From positions 690,484-754,483 of the forward strand of contig NW_008710050.1 of the NCBI RefSeq assembly GCF_000327385.1: a stretch of DNA of 64,000 bases, read 5' to 3'. The translations under genes were made by a program, and so were the position numbers. Below the pieces are notes generated by a model. That model was not told the origin of the DNA and did no database searches. It saw only the letters and a list, made by a program, of their open reading frames with translations. Within the stretch, counting starts at the first letter, position 1. Each line of letters starts with the position of its first letter. The stretch comes from Lottia gigantea. Taxonomy: Eukaryota > Mollusca > Gastropoda > Lottiidae. Positions 57,401 to 64,000 of the stretch are shown piece after piece.

Positions 57401-60400
57401 TGGTTAAAACAGAGGTCAAGCAAAGAAGTTAACAGAATGAAGGACAATGTAAGACCTTACTGTAATGGCAACGTACAAAGCTAATAGCTAATAAAACATT
57501 CGAAACGAAATTAATAAAATACGAAGGGAAGTTAGGTCTCATTTTAATTAGACTGGGTTTTTAATAAACATAATTATAACAATAATAACAAAATACATGA
57601 CATCGTTACATAACACGATAGATGTCACTACCAGACACTATCTGGTTCAATTACACACTCAAAAGTTTGCTTCGTGCCTCCTACCTTAACCAAGGCAAGG
57701 ATGGGCGAAGTTACTCACAGAAGGAAATGAAACAAATTTGAGCAAAGACACATAAAATACGTAAACACTCTACAAGTAAAGGCAATGCTGGAGCTCTTTT
57801 AGTTCCAAAGCAGGTCAGGCTTTGTTTGAGACTTTCCCTTTCCACAATAAATAAATTTAATGGTCTGTAAAAACGTAGGTGAAAGTATCCCTAACATTCT
57901 CGACTTTCTGTGAAAAGAAAAAGGGAAGTACAGTATTGCCTTCAATACATCAAACAATTAAACATCGTGCATCGTTTACAGCGACGCCCAATCCAAAATA
58001 AACGTAGACAAATATAATGTACCACAACATTGAGTAGTATTAGATTAAAATATAAACTTGTCGTTATACAAACCTCTTTATGAGCCTTAGATAGAAATTA
58101 AATTCATTTTAAAACTTTATATTCAAATGAAAATTGAGAAAAGAGATATTTGCACATAATTTTACTATAAAATAAAGTTGTTAATACGGATAATGCTTTC
58201 TGTGTGGTTTTATTCACTCAATAACAAGTAAATGGCGAGCTGGTAAGTGGTCACTGTGGGACTCAACTAGGAATATCATTTCTCCTATCAAAAGCTTAAT
58301 ACATAGTCTAGTTTGGAGTTTAATACCTTTCCATACGATTAAAGCAAAAAAGCATCAATATTGTACAATAATCAGTTTCTACCAGTTGATCCTTGACCCC
58401 AAACTGATCTGCCATATTGTCCTATCTGTATATTAATATATATTCAACTGATCTGCCATATTGTCCTATCTGTATATTAATATATATTCAACTGATCTGC
58501 CATGTCCTATCTGTATATTAATATATATTCAACTGATCTGCCATATTGTCCTATCTGTATATTAATATATATTCAACTGATCTGCCATATTGTCCTATCT
58601 GTATATTAATATATATTCAACTGATCTGCCATATTGTCCTATCTGTATATTAATATATATTCAACTGATCTGCCATATTGTCCTATCTGTATATTAATAT
58701 ATATTCAACTGATCTGCCATATTGTCCTATCTGTATATTAATATATATTCAACTGATCTGCCATATTGTCCTATCTGTATATTAATATATATTCAACTGA
58801 TCTGCCATATTGTCCTATCTGTATATTAATATATATTCAACTGATCTGCCATATTGTCCTATCTGTATATTAATATATATTCAACTGATCCATGGACAAT
58901 TAGGAATGATTTTACAAGCCTGAAGGTAAGATTATTCAACGCGAGGTGTCTCAATCTGATCGAATGTTTCGTATTCTTTTTTATTTCTGTGAGTAAAAGT
59001 GAAGTGATCCGCATTTAAGACACGGAACGAAACATCCAAATCGATATTTCAATCAGATTGACCCTTTGCTAGATCCCACACCCCCGTAAACTCAATTTTC
59101 CTTTCATTTCATACAGGGTAGGTATTGCTTGTGATTTCCCTTTTTGACAATAACTGATGTCCTAACTAATAATTCACTTTGACCTTTGATATCGGATATC
59201 CAATGAAAACTGATGTGGGACGAGGAAATGATTCCCGTGACTAATGGAAACTAATAAAGAACGATAACTCACCGATCTATAAGCATTGGCCATTCCAGTC
59301 GTACCACAGCCCCGGTACTGGCAGCAAGAATCAGGAACTGAACTAGAAGCATCGGTTTGCCAGTCACTTGCACTGTTTACACCACAACATCGAAACTATC
59401 AACAAAATAATAGTGTGAAACACGTGTTATGTAGATGGTGGTGTGAAACACGTGTTATGTGGATGATGATTTGAAACACGTGTTATGTGGATGGTGGTAT
59501 GAAACACGTGTTATGTGGATGATGATTTGAAACACGTGTTATGTGGATGATGATTTGAAACACGTGTTATGTGGATGGTGGTATGAAACACGTGTTATGT
59601 GGATGATGATTTGAAACACGTGTTATGTGGATGGTGGTATGAAACACGTGTTATGTGGATGATGATTTGAAACACGTGTTATGTGGATGGTGATTTGAAA
59701 CATACATACAATACAACACCCATACAATTGGGTGGTTAACATTAGATTATCTATACATGTTGTAAAGAACCACTGAAATGTTCAGAATTTCGTTTCATCC
59801 TGTGTTTGCTTCACTCATATCTCATTTAATAATTCATGGTTCACTTCCCAGGGTGAATGTTGCTGCCATTTCAAATATTTCGAATATCAAATCCATCGTC
59901 AGGGTCAAAATATAGAGTTTCTCTACATGTCAAGAGATTACCTTCTGTGACAGAGATAATTCTGTGGCGGGAAATCAATTGCAAGCCCGAAGCCAGAATT
60001 GATCGTTCGGAGGGGCAAGTAATATACCCAGAGGGAGTAATTGTGTATGGACTTACAGTAATGGAACTAGTCGGTTGTCAGAATGATTCAGAATGATGTT
60101 TCAGATAATATTAGTTTTCTCTTTTCGGTGAACTTTTAGCTACTTTGCAATGCCACACTCTGTGCAAGGTAACAAATTTTAAAATGGCGGTAATGACTCA
60201 TCACATACCTGTTTTTGAATAATATCCCATGATCCTCTTCGTTCTGGATCTTTTAAACCTTGCAACAGTTGATTCTCTAATGTACCATCTATCTGTTATA
60301 ATAAATAACATATTGATAATCATGATGAGAAAGAAACCAAGGGTTATCAAATAATCATTGTTACAACTTTTCATCTTCACAATATCAATCTATTACCCTG

Positions 60401-62114
60401 GTTCCCAACGTGGAGTGTTTCCACTCTCTAGGGGTGTTTCCACTCCCTAGGGGTGTCGGGGTGTGGACAATTGTTGTAGGAGAAGTTTTTTTTTGGGGGG
60501 GGGGGGGGGGGTTATCTTATGGTTCCTAACAAAACAGCAACAGCCTTCCCACTGAGCATCTTATTGCGGCCGCATGATTATATATCCATTATTATGTGTG
60601 ATTATAGCGGCACTGGACACCTTACGTAGTTTATATCCACCTGAAGAGTTAGTTATTGTTTACATGAGAGATGTAGTTGAAGGATTTAAGTGCTGGTATT
60701 GTGAGAGGTTGTAAGTTTTGATTCGAGCACTCAGTTTAAAACACCTTACCTCGTCTCTGTAGATAAAACCAATTATACCAACTGCAATTTCTAGAGCAAA
60801 TACTACCAATACTGCTGTAAAATACTGAAAAATAGATATCAATATCGAGAAATAAAACGGAGTTACACGTAAAGTAAGTTGGGCTGAGATGGGTGCAATA
60901 TTTTGAGTTATTTAATTAAAATTTACCGGGACGGTGGGATTACTCGGGGCATCGGTATATTGAAAACCTTTTATCACACGTTTGCTATTCGACCAATGTA
61001 TTATCTAACCGCTTCTAACGGTGGTTTTGATTGCTTAATTTTTGATGCTATTTGGTCAACATATGTAGTTAGATCATAGATGACAAGTGAAATAATCTGC
61101 AGAAAAATCACGAAACTAAACATCCAGATCTTCATTTTAATCAGATAGAAAATAAAAAAAAATGAAAAAAAATGAATGGAGCTTACGTTTTACTATTCTG
61201 CATCATGTGGGCTAATGAAGATGTGCAACACCATGCAGGGTACAATGAGCAGCATTAGCCTGCTCTTTTCGATTTCCAAGTGTCGAGGGATCTTCAAAGT
61301 GCACAGCCTGTAGCACACGGGGCCTCGGTTTATTGTCCCATCCGAACTACTAGATTAATCTATACTCCTTGGTGTCAGCCCCTTTTACCTGTATCACTGA
61401 CAGGGGAAACTGGCTAAAGAAATCTAAGGGAGTTTTACGTCCTAATACTCACAATAATAAGCATACACTGGCTTTCCATCCAGGCTCCACAGAAACCAAT
61501 AAACGTCACCACTAAGACTATAATACCAGCGGCGATCATTACTCCGACCACATTCACGTACTCATATTTGGGTAGTAGAGCCAGGAAGTTGGACTGAGTT
61601 ATCTGTACATAGATTCCAATTCCCACCATAGCCACGCCCATTAACTACAAATTACATTAATTTAAAGGGATTGTAAAGAGGTTTTCTAAAATAAAATCAT
61701 GTGTATCGGTGACAATGATAGCATCAATATGTACCATTCCAATTTTTAATCAGAAGTCTGTGATTCCTGCAATTCCATCGAAACTAAGTGTTTGGTGACG
61801 TCACTAACCGCGAAAGGCCTTATGCGATACATGTATAGTTTGCGATTAGTGACGTCATACTAAGACTCCTGTAATTAGCATAAATGCAAATGATATGCAA
61901 ATAAGAATCCACTATCTGTGTAAATTTATGATTTCGCAATAACTTCCCTTCCAAGTATCAAGATATATGAATTAATGCCGTTTGCGGTTTATTCTTGATT
62001 ATTTGGAGTTATTCCTCTGTTTAGACAAACCATCAAAATTTTACTTACAAAGAATAAAACATTCAGAAAAATAAAAAGAATTTTAACTATTTTGAAGGCT
62101 GATTCGCTCGCCAT
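54451..62114 (-). CDS. Tetraspanin, seven coding exons
   Basis: Coding exons in transcript order are 62049-62114, 61453-61644, 60750-60824, 60209-60292, 59273-59395, 54924-55007 and 54451-54519. All have GT-AG borders at phase 0 and join to 230 residues. Membrane segments lie at about 11-34 (with N18), 53-77, 82-108 (E98) and 196-221 (Q208); these polar residues are typical of the family. FCGAW in the small inner loop matches the usual CCG-type site. The large outer loop (about 109-195) has CCG at 142-144, SCC at 162-164, C169 and GC at 181-182, giving six cysteines. Tetraspanins organise membrane protein microdomains at the cell surface or in endosomes. The stretch from membrane segment 3 to CCG is rather short, so a small extra exon could have been missed. 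The ATG at 62114 follows an acceptor at about 62121, so a noncoding 5' exon must exist. The subfamily was not determined. Confidence 0.94.
54575..54632. repeat. 13-bp tandem repeat, four copies
   Basis: TAGACGCAACAAG is repeated three times plus a fourth partial copy, in tetraspanin intron 6. Confidence 0.85.
55633..55760. repeat. 61-bp tandem duplication (tetraspanin intron 5)
   Basis: AATAAGTTTCTATCACACGG starts at 55633 and 55694, and a third partial copy (AATAAGTTTCC) at 55755. The two full copies are essentially identical. Confidence 0.92.
55800..55890 (+). repeat. Interspersed repeat C, copy 4, partial
   Basis: CGCATTTGATTGGTTAAAAT followed by AATGAACGAAATGTCGTTCG resembles the core at 5410-5450 and 35945-35980. 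Confidence 0.35.
55986..56296. mobile_element. Foldback MITE family G, full-length copy (tetraspanin intron 5)
   Basis: The left arm runs TTTAAAGAGATTGTAAAGAG, GTGTATCAGGGTACACTGAT, CAGACGTCTGTGGTTCCTGC and AATTCCAC-AAA-CTACGCG. The right arm mirrors it from CGTTTTATCGA outward: TTTTGGTGGAATTAC, CCACAGACTTCGG, ATCAGTGTCCCCGATACACA and CCTTTAA. The arms are about 130 bp and the element is about 310 bp. There is no coding capacity. Confidence 0.88.
56463..56535. repeat. 33-bp tandem repeat, two and a fraction copies
   Basis: AGTTCCGACTTTGTTCCAAA, then TAGCTTGTTGGTT, is repeated in tetraspanin intron 5. Confidence 0.85.
56855..57137. repeat. About 80-bp direct repeat on both sides of an assembly gap
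   Basis: TGCGTTCAAATCTGGTGATT, GGAAAGATTCTCCCAGATAC, CGCCAGTTGCTAGCAATTTC and AGATTCTGTCAATTGAT (about 56864-56942) recur at about 57056-57136. The second gap lies between them, so a longer tandem array probably collapsed here. Confidence 0.85.
56943..56992. other. Assembly gap of 50 N in tetraspanin intron 5
   Basis: Fifty N between two copies of a direct repeat; the true length is unknown. Confidence 0.97.
57283..57545. mobile_element. Possible MITE
   Basis: CCAAACTTCGTATTTTACT at the left is mirrored by TAAAATACGAAGGGAAGTTA at the right (about 57515-57534). The interior contains a CACGTGATTGGTTAAAAC stretch. The inverted match is short (about 13 bp), so this is tentative. Confidence 0.35.
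58397..58880. repeat. 44-bp minisatellite, eleven nearly identical copies (tetraspanin intron 5)
   Basis: The unit is AACTGATCTGCCATATTGTC, CTATCTGTATATTAATATAT and ATTC. The copy starting at about 58489 lacks three bases; the rest appear identical. It is followed by one diverged step (AACTGATCCATGG). Confidence 0.95.
59411..59698. repeat. 28-bp minisatellite, ten copies each with CACGTG (tetraspanin intron 4)
   Basis: CACGTG occurs at 59421, 59449, 59477, 59505, 59533, 59561, 59589, 59617, 59645 and 59673, an exact 28-bp step. The unit is GAAACACGTGTTATGTGGAT plus GATGATTT or GGTGGTAT; the two types partly alternate. The array begins about 15 bp from the splice acceptor of exon 5 (59395). 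Confidence 0.95.
60395..60515 (+). mobile_element. hAT-like nonautonomous element, copy 3, with G tract (tetraspanin intron 3)
   Basis: CTGGTTCCCAACGTGGAGTG, two CACTC-CTAGGGGTGT steps and GTGTGGACAATTGTTGTAGG match 2825-2935. A run of about 19 G follows at about 60493-60511. Confidence 0.45.
61175..61372 (-). mobile_element. SINE family A, minus strand (tetraspanin intron 2)
   Basis: On the minus strand it runs AATAAACCGAGGCCCCGTGT, GCTACAGGCTGTGCACTTTG, TCGAGGGATC-type body, GAGCAGGCTAATGCTGCTCA, CATTAGCCCACATGATGCAG and TAAAACGTAAGCTCC. A second SINE-A tail (ATTAGGACGTAAAACTCCC) lies at about 61428-61446, directly abutting the exon 2 splice donor. Confidence 0.75.
61661..61862. mobile_element. 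Foldback MITE family G, copy next to a splice acceptor (tetraspanin intron 1)
   Basis: It begins TTTAAAGGGATTGTAAAGAG, with CAGAAGTCTGTGATTCCTGC, and contains GGTGACGTCACTAACCGCGA mirrored by GCGATTAGTGACGTCA. Its left end is only 17 bp from the exon 2 acceptor at 61644. Confidence 0.75.
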
Positions 62115-64000
62115 TGTGTTCTGAAAAAGAAAAATATTTACTTTATATAATTGAGTTTCAAGACTGCTTTGTGTAAAAATAGGTATTTAAAAAGTATGAT
62201 TACGAAGAGGGCAAGAATAATTTATACGTAAGAAATCGTGTACAACGTCGACATTACAAATAATACAGGTACAGAAACGTGGTTAATAAAGAATCACATT
62301 CAATAGGACGATTTGGAAATTACAAAATATAAGTTTGACTGCCAATGACCCTATTGTTATTTGGTAAAATATTTTGTAATAATAGAAGTATTCTACGTTT
62401 AGTTTATTTTTAAAAAAGTATCTCTTAGAACTTTGCAAATTGATATTTTTCAATCATTTATGACGCCATGGCCAGTGCTGCCGATTGTTAGCTCGGTGAA
62501 TCAGTGACGATTTGGAGGGAGTGGGAAGAGGAAGCTGGGTGGGGAAATGCGAAAGAACTGTGGCTGGGTCGGACAATCTCAAATTTCAAAACATTCAGTT
62601 AAATGTCTGGTGCTGTGAGACGAGCCACTACCTCCCACCCCTGGATAATCATGTGACCCTTAATCCCTCCCCTAAACCCAATTCTCCCTAGACTCTCAAC
62701 CCTTCCAATCCCTTCTATTCAATCTGTTATAGAACTCGTGAATTAATCAGACTAATTAATTTGAACTCAACACACCATTGACGACTGTTAATCGGGTCCC
62801 ATTTGGTAAATTACAGATAGATGAAATAAAATAGGAATAAACATACCAGATTTTACTGTAAGTGTGTGTAACAACTATTCTTAATAAAACCTATAAAACC
62901 TATTCCTGTATTGCTATTAGGGCCGAGAGAGTGAGAGAGATCCCTCTTTTATATGAGACACTTCAAACAATATTTCAACGTTGAAAAATACACAACACAG
63001 GAAGTAATATATCTTACCGATTACTCGAAAATCTCCAAGAATATCGAACTCTTTCAAATACAATACACGAAAATACAAATCAGTTAAAACACATCGAATA
63101 TTAAACTATCAGACTATAGGTCAAACCTTAAAATAGAAAATAAAATGATAAAACTCGTCAAACCGGTTTGACACGATCTCTCGCAGTAATTGCCCACTCG
63201 TTGAAATTAAGGGAACGCTGGATTCGCAGTACCATAAGATTCCCCGTATTGCTTCTGTTAGCTCGTTACATATTGCAATGTCAATATTTGTAAATTTGAT
63301 TTATAATAATTTTGATAGTAACAAAGAAATAGAAGTTATTCAGTATATTATTATCTATAACGCCTAATGCGCTTTGAAAGGGAAAAGATAAGAAACCATT
63401 CGATGCGATTGTACACAAATAAGAACCAACAAGAAGGCCTAAATCAAACAATCATTAAAAAAATTTCAGGGTTAGTTGCGTTTCACTGATAATGGTAGCT
63501 TTAATATATAATCTTTAGTGATTAGTTGCGGAGACATTATAAGTTTACATTTAAATCAAAGGGAAATAACTACAAAATTATACTACAGACTACAGTAATT
63601 AAATCGTATTGGCGGTCATTAAATCCATTGCTATGATATACGATACGTTGATGACACAAACAAGGGTGGGAAATGTTCGTATGCCGAAATGGATTTCGGG
63701 ACCGTAGTAACAGGGTGGCAAGGTGGCGAAAATAACCCGGTTTTATGATATGATGTGTCACCAATGAACACAGTCATGCTCAGTGGATTTTTCAGGCAAG
63801 TTGTCTGCAAAGCACAGCTCCGACATATTTCAAACACATATATCTTGAATTGACCAAGGCTAAGCGTTGTTATAGAAGGTTATACCATTGACTGTATAAA
63901 TACTGTTGCTTTCTTGATTTGTATGACCAAGTTATCAATTTAAATTTCAGAATGGACAGTTGCCAGTGACGTGTAGCTGTGTAGGCATCTTTCTTTGAGG
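62115..64000. other. 5' flank of the tetraspanin gene, with a possible noncoding exon
   Basis: The exon carrying the tetraspanin start is preceded by an acceptor (minus-strand TTTTTCAG at about 62121-62128), so a 5' UTR exon lies upstream. A donor-like CGAGTAATCGGTAAGA (minus strand, break at about 63018) is one candidate end for it. The region 63170-63260 is more GC-balanced and could be the promoter. No protein family was recognised in the rest, and the frames at 63570-63837 overlap each other without family motifs. TATA or initiator elements could not be assigned. Confidence 0.3.

Noticed and set aside
59411-59698. CRISPR-like regular 28-bp repeats
   Set aside because: The units abut with no unique spacers; it is a minisatellite in an animal intron.
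59857-60096. 79-codon frame inside tetraspanin intron 4
   Set aside because: No recognised motif, and it lies antisense within an intron; chance is the simpler explanation.
60493-60511. Long G tract as a G-quadruplex regulatory element
   Set aside because: Uninterrupted homopolymer runs also occur at 14477, 19480 and 57139 next to repeats, and may be inaccurate in length; nothing ties them to regulation.

Overview
This is an AT-rich window from an animal nuclear genome. It has spliced GT-AG genes, long gene-poor stretches, many minisatellite arrays, tRNA-derived SINEs, MITEs and a Tc1-type transposon. The GGGAAGTAACT motif recurs (about 52.7-53.0 kb and elsewhere), and clusters of GGTCAAGGTCA occur (49.8-50.3 kb). 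From memory both are common in mollusc genomes, so a mollusc is the likeliest source; this is an inference from sequence texture, not a proof.

Three host genes are supported. (1) PDCD2, minus strand, 14766-15878: one uninterrupted exon, 370 residues, with an N-terminal Cys-rich region, a MYND zinc finger and a PDCD2 C-terminal domain. (2) An ADAR/ADAD-family RNA adenosine deaminase, plus strand, 41765-49715: nine coding exons that join in frame to 484 residues, with a single dsRNA-binding domain followed by a deaminase domain that keeps the zinc and catalytic residues (H182, E184, C236, C293) and the base-flipping Glu (E269). (3) A tetraspanin, minus strand, 54451-62114: seven coding exons, all joined at phase 0, 230 residues, with four membrane segments, a CCG motif and six loop cysteines.

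Layout: 1-0.84 kb is the C-terminal end of a Penelope-like retroelement (GIY-YIG endonuclease), cut by the window edge. 0.85-14.8 kb is repeat-rich with no gene seen. PDCD2 lies at 14.8-15.9 kb. 15.9-41.7 kb is a gene desert with large tandem arrays (18 bp at 18.1 kb, 15 bp at 21.5 kb, 39 bp at 28.8-30.4 kb, 19 bp at 32.4 kb, 41 bp at 33.7 kb). The deaminase gene follows at 41.7-50 kb; its introns hold a near-complete Tc1-like element, MITEs and a 98-bp tandem triplication. 50-54.3 kb is repeat-rich spacer, and the tetraspanin fills 54.3-62.1 kb with arrays and MITEs in its introns. Two 50-N assembly gaps are present (43490-43539 and 56943-56992).

The three genes have no evident functional link and stand as independent transcription units. 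The most interesting theme is that an intact RNA-editing-type deaminase gene is itself loaded with inverted-repeat (dsRNA-forming) MITEs in its introns. I found no CRISPR, operon or otherwise wholly new system.
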